DNA of 64,000 nucleotides from Paenibacillus methanolicus (GTDB lineage: Bacteria > Bacillota > Bacilli > Paenibacillales > Paenibacillaceae): contig NZ_VNHS01000005.1 in NCBI RefSeq assembly GCF_008124765.1, positions 1 through 64,000 of the forward strand. Reading direction: 5' to 3'. Both the position numbers and the translations under genes were made by a program. The stretch's first letter is position 1. The number at the start of each line of letters is the position of its first letter. Of the stretch, positions 33,116 through 41,191 are shown piece by piece. The notes under the pieces were generated by a model. The model ran no database searches and was not told the origin of the DNA. It worked only from the letters and a program-made list of their open reading frames with translations.

Positions 33116-33148
33116 GGGAGCAGTGTTGCCAAGGCAGCTGCTCCTTTT
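33116..33148 (+). terminator. Terminator after SBBP operon
   Basis: GGGAGCAG...CTGCTCC followed by TTTT, with an inner TTGCC/GGCAG pair. Confidence 0.82.
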
Positions 33149-33239
33149 CGCTTGCCGTCTAATCTATTTTTTTGAAATTAGCGCTTGTGAAGTAGACGTT
33201 CGCTCCTTATAATTACATCCAAAAAGTGGGAGTGTTCGC

Positions 33240-33641
33240 ATGGAAAAACAATTCGGCGAATATCGGATCAGCACGGATAAAGGGCTGCTGGACCTCGAGC
33301 GGATTTGCCGCCTGCTCTCCAATAGTTACTGGGCTAACCAGCGCGCCGTCGAAGTCGTCCGCAAGTCGATCGACAATTCGATTTGTTACGGAATTTATCG
33401 GGGGAGCGAGCAGGTCGGGTTCGCGCGCGTCGTCACGGATCATGCGACCGTGTTCTATTTGTGCGACGTCATCATTGACGTGGCGCATCGGAAGCAGGGG
33501 CTGGGGAAGCAGCTGGTCGCTTGCATTATCGAGCAATTCGGCAATCTGCATAGCCTGCTCGGGACGCTCGATGCCCACGGATTGTACGAGCAGTACGGGT
33601 TCCAGCGCAACGAAAGACTGATGAATCGCCGCGTGCGCTAA
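33240..33641 (+). CDS. GNAT N-acetyltransferase
   Basis: This 133-residue protein has SNSYWANQRAVEVVRKSIDNSICYGIY, FARVVTDHATVFYLCDVIID and the acetyl-CoA loop VAHRKQGLGKQLVACI (R/Q-x-x-G-x-G/A), ending LYEQYGFQRNERLMNRR. It is close to the small YitI/'YJL055W-like' GNATs of bacilli. Substrate unknown. The start is ATG 33240 with AGTGGGAG upstream. Confidence 0.93.
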   Translation: MEKQFGEYRISTDKGLLDLERICRLLSNSYWANQRAVEVVRKSIDNSICYGIYRGSEQVGFARVVTDHATVFYLCDVIIDVAHRKQGLGKQLVACIIEQFGNLHSLLGTLDAHGLYEQYGFQRNERLMNRRVR

Positions 33642-33674
33642 GCGCGGCGAGAGATCGAAGGGAGGAGGAATCGC

Positions 33675-34277
33675 TTGAAGCTCAAGGTACTTGCCGTCGC
33701 CGCCGCGGCCATCGCGGCCGTCATCGCGGGCGTGGCGATTACGCAATATGAACCGTCGCTGCCGGAGCCCGCGACTGTCGTCTCGCCAACGCCGCAGGGC
33801 GAGATGGACGAGCCGTCGGATGATCAACCGGACGAATCGACGGAGGCAGCACGCGAGCGGGATCCGGAAATTCCAGGCGAAGCGCTGCTGCGCGAAATTA
33901 ACGAGGTTGTCGGCGTGCGCGAGCTGCTGTCGGATATGCGCAAGGAAGCGGCGGTCAAGGAATGGCAGGACGGCGAGGACGATATCGCCGATCTGGAGGA
34001 CAACCCGCCGCGCACGCTGCCGGAGTTGCTTGCCGAAGTGGAGGGCATGTACCAAGGCGAGACGAAATACACGCAGAAGCGCGTGCAGAAGCTCGCCGCG
34101 ATCAAAGAGAATGATCCGAAGCTCTTCGCGCAGTACAATAAGTACTTTTTTTCGTTCCCTGCCGCCCCCTTGGAAGGGAATACGCTTGATGCCAACATGC
34201 GGAAGGTGAAGGAGAACTACGAGATTTTCCACCAGTATATCGATCGCATGGTAGCGCCGGTTGTTCAATCCGAGTAG
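33675..34277 (+). CDS. Exported/anchored hypothetical protein (200 aa)
   Basis: TTG 33675 follows GGGAGGAGGAATCGC. The N-terminus LKVLAVAAAAIAAVIAGVAI is a signal anchor. It is followed by a Pro/Glu/Asp linker (PTPQGEMDEPSDDQPDES) and a helical acidic domain (LLREINEVVGVRELLSDMRKEAA... FHQYIDRMVAP) resembling DUF6241-type bacillar proteins, although I am not certain. It is the likely second gene of a unit with the GNAT gene. Confidence 0.7.
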   Translation: MKLKVLAVAAAAIAAVIAGVAITQYEPSLPEPATVVSPTPQGEMDEPSDDQPDESTEAARERDPEIPGEALLREINEVVGVRELLSDMRKEAAVKEWQDGEDDIADLEDNPPRTLPELLAEVEGMYQGETKYTQKRVQKLAAIKENDPKLFAQYNKYFFSFPAAPLEGNTLDANMRKVKENYEIFHQYIDRMVAPVVQSE

Positions 34278-34358
34278 TCTCCGCATCGACGGATCATCTT
34301 TTTGGCGTTCGACCGCGTCATATGTAAGATGGGCCAAATTTCCAGGCGGAGGAGCTTG

Positions 34359-35018
34359 ATGATCATGAAAGCCATTATTTTTGATCTGGACGGGACGATC
34401 GGCAATACGCTGCCGCTGTGCATCGCCGCATTCAAAGCCGCCATTGAGCCGCATGCGGGCAGGACGCTGACCGATCAGGAGATTATCGATACGTTCGGAC
34501 CGTCCGAAGAAGGAACCGTGCTCGCGCTTATTCCGGATGCTTACGATCAAGGCATTGAAGATTACCTCGTTCACTATCGCGCGCTTCATCACGTCTGCGC
34601 CAAGCCGTTCGATGGGATCGTAGAGATTCTCGATTGGGCGAAACGAAGCGGCATTCGGTTGGCCATGGTGACCGGGAAAGGTCAGAGAAGCACGGACATT
34701 ACGCTGCGCGTATTCGGCCTCGATGCGTATTTCGAAGTCATCGAAACCGGATCGCCGCAGGGACCGCGGAAGGTTCAGGGGATCGAGCATGTGCTGAAGC
34801 GGCTTGGCATCGCGCCGGACGAGGCCATCTACGTCGGCGATGCGCCAAGCGACATCGACGCGTCCCGCGAAGCAGGCGTCCCGATCGTATCGGCCGCGTG
34901 GGCCGAGACGGCCGAATCGGAGCTGCTGTCGGCGAAAGCGCCGGATCGGCTGTTCACGTCGGTCGCGGAATTCCGAGCCTATGTCGAACGCGCGTGCGTC
35001 GCTTCCAGCTCATCTTAG
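34359..35018 (+). CDS. HAD-family hydrolase (phosphoglycolate-phosphatase-like)
   Basis: This 219-residue protein starts at ATG 34359 behind GGCGGAGGAGCTTG; upstream in-frame codons are unsupported. Motif I is FDLDGTIGNT, motif II is the Thr in MVTGKG, motif III the Lys in GPRKVQG, and motif IV is YVGDAPSDIDASREAGV. The helical C1 cap is of the Gph/PpaX type. Substrate unknown. Confidence 0.92.
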   Translation: MIMKAIIFDLDGTIGNTLPLCIAAFKAAIEPHAGRTLTDQEIIDTFGPSEEGTVLALIPDAYDQGIEDYLVHYRALHHVCAKPFDGIVEILDWAKRSGIRLAMVTGKGQRSTDITLRVFGLDAYFEVIETGSPQGPRKVQGIEHVLKRLGIAPDEAIYVGDAPSDIDASREAGVPIVSAAWAETAESELLSAKAPDRLFTSVAEFRAYVERACVASSSS

Positions 35019-35138
35019 TCTCGTCGCGTCCGTCACTTTCGCTATAATCGTTTCCTACCATCTGAGGCATCCGGCGACATGCTACAATACGGTTATCGAA
35101 GCAATTGGATAAACCATGCAATGGTGGTGTTTTGTTAC

Positions 35139-36044
35139 ATGGCAGAGACGGAAGTGCGGCTATTTACCCGTGAGGATTTTGGTCAGTTGGGCGAAATGTA
35201 CCAAGTCGTGACGGCCAACGATGACGTCGTGTTCTGGTGGGTCGGAGAAGAAGCGGAGTGGCCGAACGTCTTCCTAGCAATCGAGGGCGGGCGAATCGTA
35301 GGCAAGGGGCAAGCGAGCGTCATGACCGAGATTCCGCCGGGCAGCTCGGCAGAGCGCGAACATGTGATTTTCCTCAATCTAAAAACGCTGCCGCACCGAG
35401 CGGCCGACTATTCGCTGCACGAGCGACTCTACGAGCCATTGCTGCAGCGGGCGCATGCGTTGAAACAAGCGTTGCCCGGGCCGTATCGGACGATGATCGC
35501 GGTCGGCAATCGATCCACGGAGACGCATAACAACGCCTTTTTCCAGTCCAAAGGATTCGTCTACTGGAAGAGCTTGTATACGATGCGAAGAGAAGGATCG
35601 AGCTCTATTGAACCGGCCCCGCTTGCTTCGCCGTATCGCTGTTCGCCCTGGAATTCGGAAGACGGCGTCGACGAATACTTGGCCGCGGATCGCGAAATTT
35701 GGCCGGAGGCGCCGATCGGACGGGAAGCGTTCGCGGCCAGGCAAAAGAAGGCGTCGTGGACGGCTTTCGTCGTACGTGAGCATGGTTTGTTGGTCGGCAG
35801 TATCATGGCGTGGGTGGACGAGGACGGCGATGGCGCGATCGAGGATGTGTTCGTGCGGGAGCCATGGCGGAAGCAGGGGATTGCCGCGTATCTGCTGGCT
35901 CGGGCGCTTGCCTATCTGCAAGCATGCGGCTGCGCGACCGCTACGCTGCAGGTGGAGACGGCCAACCAATCCGCCCTCTCGTTGTATCGCGCCGCCGGAT
36001 TCCAGGTCGAATCAGAGGAAGCGCGTTATCGCCGGGAGCTTTAG
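35139..36044 (+). CDS. GNAT N-acetyltransferase, two-domain
   Basis: The roughly 301-residue product has two GNAT folds. The first (residues 1-150) is degenerate in the acetyl-CoA loop. The second (about 175-300) has the full VFVREPWRKQGIAAYLLARALAYLQACG loop and LQVETANQSALSLYRAAGFQ. Double-GNAT proteins of this kind are common and usually one domain is active. ATG 35139 is chosen as the conserved-looking start (MAETEVRLFT); earlier codons at 35121 and 35079 are possible. Confidence 0.88.
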   Translation: MAETEVRLFTREDFGQLGEMYQVVTANDDVVFWWVGEEAEWPNVFLAIEGGRIVGKGQASVMTEIPPGSSAEREHVIFLNLKTLPHRAADYSLHERLYEPLLQRAHALKQALPGPYRTMIAVGNRSTETHNNAFFQSKGFVYWKSLYTMRREGSSSIEPAPLASPYRCSPWNSEDGVDEYLAADREIWPEAPIGREAFAARQKKASWTAFVVREHGLLVGSIMAWVDEDGDGAIEDVFVREPWRKQGIAAYLLARALAYLQACGCATATLQVETANQSALSLYRAAGFQVESEEARYRREL

Positions 36045-36061
36045 CGAAGACGCGGGAACGA

Positions 36062-36093
36062 GGAGCAGTCTGCCGCGGCGGCTGCTTTTTTTG
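36062..36093 (+). terminator. Terminator after two-domain GNAT
   Basis: GGAGCAGTCTGCCGC-GG-CGGCTGCTTTTTTT-type stem with a long T run. Confidence 0.78.
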
Positions 36094-36124
36094 TCGGCAT
36101 AGAAGAGGAATAAGGGGAGGACGC

Positions 36125-36409
36125 ATGGACGGTCGTAGAAGAAAGGCGTATTTAACGTTGAATTACCAAGCGTTCCTGGACATCAAGAATGGCGGCGCGT
36201 ACAACGAAGACAACTGGAATCGCGTGTTTCGGGTTGCGCATGCGTTTCACAATCTCGCTTGGTACATTGCAGAAAACTTCGAAGGGTTCGAAGAAGAAGA
36301 GTTCTGGGGGAGAATCGCCGGACTGGAACGGGATTTCGGAATGTCGCATTATCGGGAGCTGTTTGAACGAGTGAGCGGAGACATGGTCAATAAGGAGAAA
36401 AAGCCATGA
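36125..36409 (+). CDS. Hypothetical protein (94 aa)
   Basis: This 94-residue soluble, helical protein is rich in Phe/Trp/Glu (RVAHAFHNLAWYIAENFEGFEEEEFWGRIAGLERDFG). ATG 36125 follows GGGGAGGACGC. No family is recognised. Its stop overlaps the next gene start (ATGA), so it is translationally coupled to the kinase-like gene and may work with it. The long upstream open frame is a shadow of the GNAT gene. Confidence 0.7.
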   Translation: MDGRRRKAYLTLNYQAFLDIKNGGAYNEDNWNRVFRVAHAFHNLAWYIAENFEGFEEEEFWGRIAGLERDFGMSHYRELFERVSGDMVNKEKKP

Positions 36410-37407
36410 ATAGCGGTTTTCAAATCGAGACGGATGCCAGCCGGCGCCAGACGCTTGCGGAAGCCAGGCAAGCCGCGCTTCATGCGGTGCGGCAGTATGA
36501 ACTGGAATGGAACGAGATTCGCTTTGTACAAGTGTCCGAACATGTCACCTTCCGCATCGCGGCCGGCGAAGGAGACTCGTACCTGCTCCGTATTCATCCC
36601 GGCAGCAAGCCGCGCCCGGAAATCGCCTCGGAGCTCGAATGGTTGACCGCGCTGAAGCGTAAGGGTTTGGCGATCCCCGAAGCGGTTGCCAATCGAGACG
36701 GCGCTTATGTGACGACGGCGTCGACATGCGGTGGTCAGCAACTTCACGCGACCGTGTTGACGTGGATCGAGGGAGAACATCGGGGAAGCGGGGCGCTGAC
36801 CGAGGAGACGACGCGGAAAATGGGGGCGCTCATGGCGGAGCTGCACGAAGCGAGCGCCGATTTTAGCCCGTCGCCTAGTTTCTCGCGCCCGGCTTGGGGC
36901 TTGGAGAGTTTTAGACGCGACTGGGCGCATTTGAGGCGACATCACCGTCATTTCATCTCGGAGGAAGCGATGACGTTGTATGCCAGGGCGGCCGATCAAG
37001 TGGAGGCCACGCTCGCCGCTCTATCGGGTCATGACCGAAATTATGGGATGATTCACGCGGATTTGCATATCGGGAATGTCGTCTTTCGCGATGACGAGCC
37101 GTACCCGATTGATTTCGGCCGCTGCGGCTACGGCTACCATCACTACGACATGGCGCAGGCGATTATGGGCATGCCCCCCGCGCAGAGAGCTAGCTTCGTA
37201 GCGGGATACGAGGAAGCGAGGCCGTTGGAGCAAGAGGCGATCTCGAAGCTGGAGAGCTTCTTCATCATGGCGATGATCGAAAGCTACAGCTTCCACGCGG
37301 AGAATCCGCTCGAGACGGAAGGCTTGATCGAAGAGCAGCCTTACGCGGAGGCGCTGCTCAGGGCATACGTGAACGGCGCGCCGTTTCTGTTCGAGTCGTT
37401 GGGGTAG
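36406..37407 (+). CDS. Aminoglycoside-phosphotransferase-like kinase (APH fold)
   Basis: This 333-residue protein is kinase-like. VTFRIAAGEGDSYLLRIHPG is the lysine/ATP strand region, IHADLHIGNVVF is the catalytic loop with its Asp and Asn, and IDFGRCGYGYHHYDMA is the metal-binding loop. It belongs to the broad APH/choline-kinase superfamily ('phosphotransferase enzyme family'). The substrate could be an antibiotic, homoserine-like or other small molecule and cannot be predicted. It overlaps the 94-residue gene upstream. Confidence 0.9.
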   Translation: MNSGFQIETDASRRQTLAEARQAALHAVRQYELEWNEIRFVQVSEHVTFRIAAGEGDSYLLRIHPGSKPRPEIASELEWLTALKRKGLAIPEAVANRDGAYVTTASTCGGQQLHATVLTWIEGEHRGSGALTEETTRKMGALMAELHEASADFSPSPSFSRPAWGLESFRRDWAHLRRHHRHFISEEAMTLYARAADQVEATLAALSGHDRNYGMIHADLHIGNVVFRDDEPYPIDFGRCGYGYHHYDMAQAIMGMPPAQRASFVAGYEEARPLEQEAISKLESFFIMAMIESYSFHAENPLETEGLIEEQPYAEALLRAYVNGAPFLFESLG

Positions 37408-37507
37408 GGAGGGGTAAGGATTCTCGCGATCGTGCAACGATTCTTAAGGCGTGAGTTTGTCCATGCGATTAAGGCCGGAACGGCAAAGGAAGAGGGAGGT
37501 GTTTCGG

Positions 37508-37804
37508 TTGCCATGGCTGCGAAAACATGTATGGAAGATCGCGATCGGGGCGGTCATCGTACTCGGCCTCGTCTCGTTCTTATCGCCGGAGTTGGCGATT
37601 CGCCGCTACATGCTCCTCCATCTGCATCCGATTGACTGTTGGACGGCGGGGATTACGAATATGGAGCGGGAGGACCGCGTCTATGGGCATCTGTACGATG
37701 TGCGCGGCTTCACCGACCGGGCGACGGGCGGCGAGATGGGCGTATTTTACCTCAAGCAAACCGGACCGTTCTGGTACGTGGGCAGCGTCGGCACGGGGCC
37801 TTGA
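37508..37804 (+). CDS. Small single-pass membrane protein (98 aa)
   Basis: TTG 37508 lies 8 nt after GGGAGG and gives MPWLRKHVWKIAIGAVIVLGLVSFLSP: one membrane helix after a basic start, then an extracytoplasmic domain of ~70 residues (MLLHLHPIDCWTAGITNME...YLKQTGPFWYVGSVGTGP). The frame continues upstream to a GTG at 37451, but that start would place the ribosome site inside the gene. No family is recognised. Confidence 0.6.
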   Translation: MPWLRKHVWKIAIGAVIVLGLVSFLSPELAIRRYMLLHLHPIDCWTAGITNMEREDRVYGHLYDVRGFTDRATGGEMGVFYLKQTGPFWYVGSVGTGP

Positions 37805-37840
37805 GGTCAGTCGGAGTCCGCTCGTTCATGCTCGAATGCG

Positions 37841-37882
37841 AAAGGCAGCCCTGGTCGACATGACCAATGGCTGCCTTTTTCT
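37841..37882. terminator. Bidirectional terminator
   Basis: AAAGGCAGCC...GGCTGCCTTTTT with inner TGGTC/GACCA pairing. It lies between the convergent 37508 gene and the helveticin-like gene and suits both. Confidence 0.88.
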
Positions 37883-37903
37883 CTATTCGCGCCTAGGCGC
37901 AGT

Positions 37904-38893
37904 TTAAAAAATACTATCCGGCACGTAGTACACTTTCTGCGTGTTCTGCTTGTTCACCGGATCGGTGACGATCGTGAAATAGACGTTGCCGTCCTTCGTC
38001 TGCACGCCTTCGATCTCATGGTTGCCGACGTTCGTGATTTTCACGAGCGTGTTGTAGGCGCCGGAGCCCGACATTTTCGCGATTTGCGGCGTCTCGCCTT
38101 CCGCCCCGCCCGACGTGTAGATCTCCGTGCTGCCCAGCATATCGAGCCCTTGGAACGAGCCGTTCGGGCGAACGATGCCGCTGCCCGACTGGGTGAAGCT
38201 GCCCACGCAGGCGCTGACCGCCGCGGCGCTATCCATGCGCACCTGTTCGCTGGCGTCGAGCAGCTTGTTCAGCTTGACGGTGTCGTAGATGGACCACGTT
38301 ACCGTGCCTTCCGCCGTTTGGACGCGGAAAACCGTATGCGTGCTGTTGCCGCCGCCGTCGACGCGGTACGTCTCGCCTAGGCGAGCGCCGGTTTTGTTGG
38401 CATAATTCATGTACGTAAACCGGTGCAGGTCGGTGTAATCGTAGGTCGCGCCGGCTTTATACTGCAGTCTCGCCACCTGCAGCGACCAGTAGTACGAGGT
38501 GGAGGCATCCGCTTTGGAGCTGAAATAGAAGTAATTGATCCCGTTGTACGTGTACATGTCGAGCGATTGGCCGTGGCCGGAGTTGGTGATCGTCATCTCG
38601 TCCACGTAAGTGGCGTCTTTGCCGTTCATGAGCAACCGGGACAGGTAGACGGTTCCTCCGGAGCGCTGCGTGACGTACAGGTACGTCGAGGCGATATACG
38701 CCTTCTGGACGGCCACGTTGTGCTTCAGCCCCTTCAAATTGTACGCGAGGGTGGCCGAAGCGTTGATGGTCTTGGCCGGAGTCGCCGCGATCGCGGGGAT
38801 GACGGACATGCCGAACATCAGCATGGCGAGCACAAGAGACGCGGCGAATTTAATCGGCCTTCTCCGAGCGCCCGGCTTTTGGTTCTGGTTCAT
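37904..38893 (-). CDS. Helveticin J-family class III bacteriocin-like protein
   Basis: This 329-residue secreted protein has a signal peptide (KFAASLVLAMLMFGMSVIPAIAA; cleavage near residue 36). The mature part AVQKAYIASTYLYVTQRSGGTVYLSRLLM, GHGQSLDMYTYNGINYFYFSSK and SLQVARLQYKAG fits the helveticin J group (class III bacteriocin, beta-propeller-like). No immunity gene is adjacent. Many homologues in Paenibacillaceae are annotated this way without activity data, so killing activity is an open question. Confidence 0.72.
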   Translation of the reverse strand: MNQNQKPGARRRPIKFAASLVLAMLMFGMSVIPAIAATPAKTINASATLAYNLKGLKHNVAVQKAYIASTYLYVTQRSGGTVYLSRLLMNGKDATYVDEMTITNSGHGQSLDMYTYNGINYFYFSSKADASTSYYWSLQVARLQYKAGATYDYTDLHRFTYMNYANKTGARLGETYRVDGGGNSTHTVFRVQTAEGTVTWSIYDTVKLNKLLDASEQVRMDSAAAVSACVGSFTQSGSGIVRPNGSFQGLDMLGSTEIYTSGGAEGETPQIAKMSGSGAYNTLVKITNVGNHEIEGVQTKDGNVYFTIVTDPVNKQNTQKVYYVPDSIF

Positions 38894-39010
38894 TACGATG
38901 CCTCCATTCGAGATCGAAATTGCGGTCGGAAGAGGTGGACCCTCCGACTGCCCATTTGATTATCCGCGAGGGGCCTCGAATCTGGAATAGCCTGTAAGGA
39001 CTAATAAATA

Positions 39011-39685
39011 TTAATGTTTCTTAAGAATCCCGCGCCGGAAAACCTCCCACGACCCGGCGAGCCGCCGATCGAATCGGTCGGGCCCGGCATAGATCAGCTC
39101 CACCAGCATGCCCTCCAGCAGGTTGGAATACGCCAGCACGGCGGCGTCGACGTCGACGGCCAAGCTGGACGCGGCTTCGGTCAGTCGCTGCCGGGCAAGC
39201 TGCTCCTTCCGGTCGAAGTATCGATTCAGCGCGTCCTTGATCGTCTCCTCTAAATCCAGGAATGGATAAGTTTCACCTTTATCCACCATCCTGGATTTCG
39301 CCGGAACGTAACCAGCATCGCCGCTAGAAGAGGGCGATCGCGGTTTCGCCTTGTGCACCTGCGGGATGATAAACCCGTGGTAGAGAATGAGCTTCAGGCG
39401 GTCGTCGCGCAGGTAACGTTCCTTGTAGGTTTCGATCAGGCGCAGCAGCGTTTGATCGAACGGCTGCCCGCGATGCCGGTCGTAGAATTCCTCCAACACC
39501 CGGATTTCCTCCGCGATCGCTTCGTTGAAGACGGCGAGGAACAACTGCTCTTTCCCGGCGAAATGGGTGTACAGCGAAGGCTTCTTGCGTCCTACCTCGG
39601 TTGCGATCATGTCGAGCGAGGTCGCTTCGTAGCCCTTGGAGGCGAATAAGCGGAGCGCCTGCTGTTTGATTTGGTCCACGATCAT
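39011..39685 (-). CDS. TetR/AcrR-family regulator
   Basis: This 224-residue protein has the helix-turn-helix QALRLFASKGYEATSLDMIATEVGRKKPSLYTHFAGKEQLFLAVF (in pieces; residues 8-52). A variable linker at about 120-145 (KAKPRSPSSSGDAGYVPAKS) is unusual. Its ATG lies only 15 bp downstream of the tyrS remnant stop, so it is cotranscribed with it. The inverted repeat at 40958 upstream of tyrS is a good candidate for its own operator. Confidence 0.9.
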   Translation of the reverse strand: MIVDQIKQQALRLFASKGYEATSLDMIATEVGRKKPSLYTHFAGKEQLFLAVFNEAIAEEIRVLEEFYDRHRGQPFDQTLLRLIETYKERYLRDDRLKLILYHGFIIPQVHKAKPRSPSSSGDAGYVPAKSRMVDKGETYPFLDLEETIKDALNRYFDRKEQLARQRLTEAASSLAVDVDAAVLAYSNLLEGMLVELIYAGPDRFDRRLAGSWEVFRRGILKKH

Positions 39686-39700
39686 GGCGTAACGATCTCC

Positions 39701-40869
39701 TTAACGGCCGAATTCGGCCGTGACGTATTTTTTCTTCCCGACCTTCACGAGGACATACCGGCCGTGAAGCGCCTGTTCTGCGGTCACGAGACGGATCGCG
39801 TCGCGTCGCGGATTTTCGTTCAAATACAAGCGTTATATAGGTTCACGCATATAAGTCATCTTGTATTTCTCACGACGGCCGTCAGCGTCTCGACGTTGCC
39901 GCGGAACAGCGCTCAGCTAACCTGGATCGCGCCGCTTAGCGCTTCCTCGCCGTGCACCAGAAGCGTTACCTCGCGGGCGAGCATGGTCTGGGCTTCGCGC
40001 CGTTCCGGCGCGGTTCGGACGGCTTGCTCCAGCCGCTCGATCTCTTCCTTGGACAGGAACGTAAAGTACTTGATGAACCGGATGACGTCCGCGTCGTCGG
40101 TCTGCAGCCAGAATTGGTGGAACCGGAACGGCGACGTCTTGTCCGGATCGAGCCAGATTGCCCCGCCCGCGGTCTTGCCGAACTTCGTGCCGTCGGACTT
40201 CATGATGAGCGGCATCGTTAAGCCGAACGCATCGCCGCCATCCTTGCGGGAAATGAGCTCCAGGCCCGCCGTGATATTGCCCCATTGGTCGCTGCCGCCA
40301 ATTTGGAGCGAGCAGCCGTGCCGCTCGTGCAGGAAGCGGAAATCGTATGCCTGCAGCAGCATGTAGCTCATCTCCGAGAACGAAATGCCAAGCGGCAGAC
40401 GGCTTTGGACGGTTTCCTTGGCGAGCATGTAGTTGACCGTGAAGCGGATGCCGGTGTCGCGCAGGAATTCGATGACGTTGATCGAACGGAACCAGTCGAA
40501 GTTGTTGAAGACGCGCGCGGCGCGCTCCGGATGGTCGAAGTCGAGGAAGCGGGACAGCTGGCCGCGGATGCTGTTCGTCCATTGCTCCACCATTTCGTGC
40601 GTATTGTAAGGACGTTCCTCGCTTCGTCCCGTCGGATCGCCGATCATGCCGGTCGCGCCGCCGACGAGGGCGAAGGGGACATGGCCGGCTTGCTGGAAGC
40701 GCCGCAAGGTCAAGACGGGCAGCAGGTGGCCGATGTGCAGGCTCTCCGCCGTCGGATCGAAGCCGGCATACAACTTCACGGTCCCCTTATTCAGTTGTTC
40801 CCGCAATCCTTCCAGGTCGGTTGCCTGGTGAACGAGTCCGCGGAACGCCAAATCGTCAAGAATATGCAT
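39701..40869 (-). pseudogene. tyrS: Tyrosyl-tRNA synthetase gene, broken
   Basis: From ATG 40869 the frame gives 318 residues of a normal TyrRS: ATP site LHIGHLLPVL, tyrosine-pocket SDQWGNITAG, KMSKS-equivalent KFGKT. It then meets a TGA exactly where S-E-A-L-F is expected; the same frame resumes ALFRGNVETLTAVV and stops. After about 60 bp of unrelated DNA the S4 RNA-binding tail reappears (NENPRRDAIRLVTAEQALHG... to TAA 39703). About 80 codons of the linker/S4 are lost. No T-box leader is visible. A second intact tyrS must exist elsewhere. Confidence 0.88.
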
Positions 40870-41191
40870 CGTTCATCTCTCCTTCGTTATGTTCATATAT
40901 TCAAGCAAAGCTCAACGTAAAGGACAAGCTTTGTAATAAATGCGGGTTCACTTCCTAATCCGACCGACCGTTCGGTCGGATGATTTCGCTTAGTATCGCA
41001 TGATCGAGAGGTCTCGTCAAGCGCTCTGCCCGGAGCGAACGGGAATTACGCAACGAACGTCGATATACGCAGATGTTTCTTGGTTTGCATGATTTCGCCT
41101 AGCGTGCCCATACTTCACCGCTTTAGTCGAATAGACGGCATGTAGCGGATATGATATAACATACCTATGACACCTTAGAGAGGGTAAACGG
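40870..41191. other. Divergent intergenic region with TetR-type operator
   Basis: Promoter region between the leftward tyrS-tetR unit and the rightward diguanylate cyclase gene. It contains the palindrome described separately and no other feature I can support. Confidence 0.6.
40958..40981. promoter_or_regulatory. TetR-type operator upstream of tyrS-tetR
   Basis: ATCCGACCG-N6-CGGTCGGAT is a perfect 9-bp dyad; inside it CCGACCG-TT-CGGTCGG also pairs. This GACCGACCGTTCGGTC style is characteristic of many TetR operators. It lies 90 bp upstream of the tyrS remnant, consistent with autoregulation by the downstream TetR protein. Confidence 0.65.

Noticed and set aside
33213-34790. 525-codon minus-strand open frame
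   Set aside because: It spans three well-supported plus-strand genes (GNAT, exported protein, HAD) and has no domain or start signal.
40870-41191. T-box riboswitch for tyrS
   Set aside because: No AGGGTGGNACCGCG-like antiterminator or specifier stem could be seen in the upstream region.
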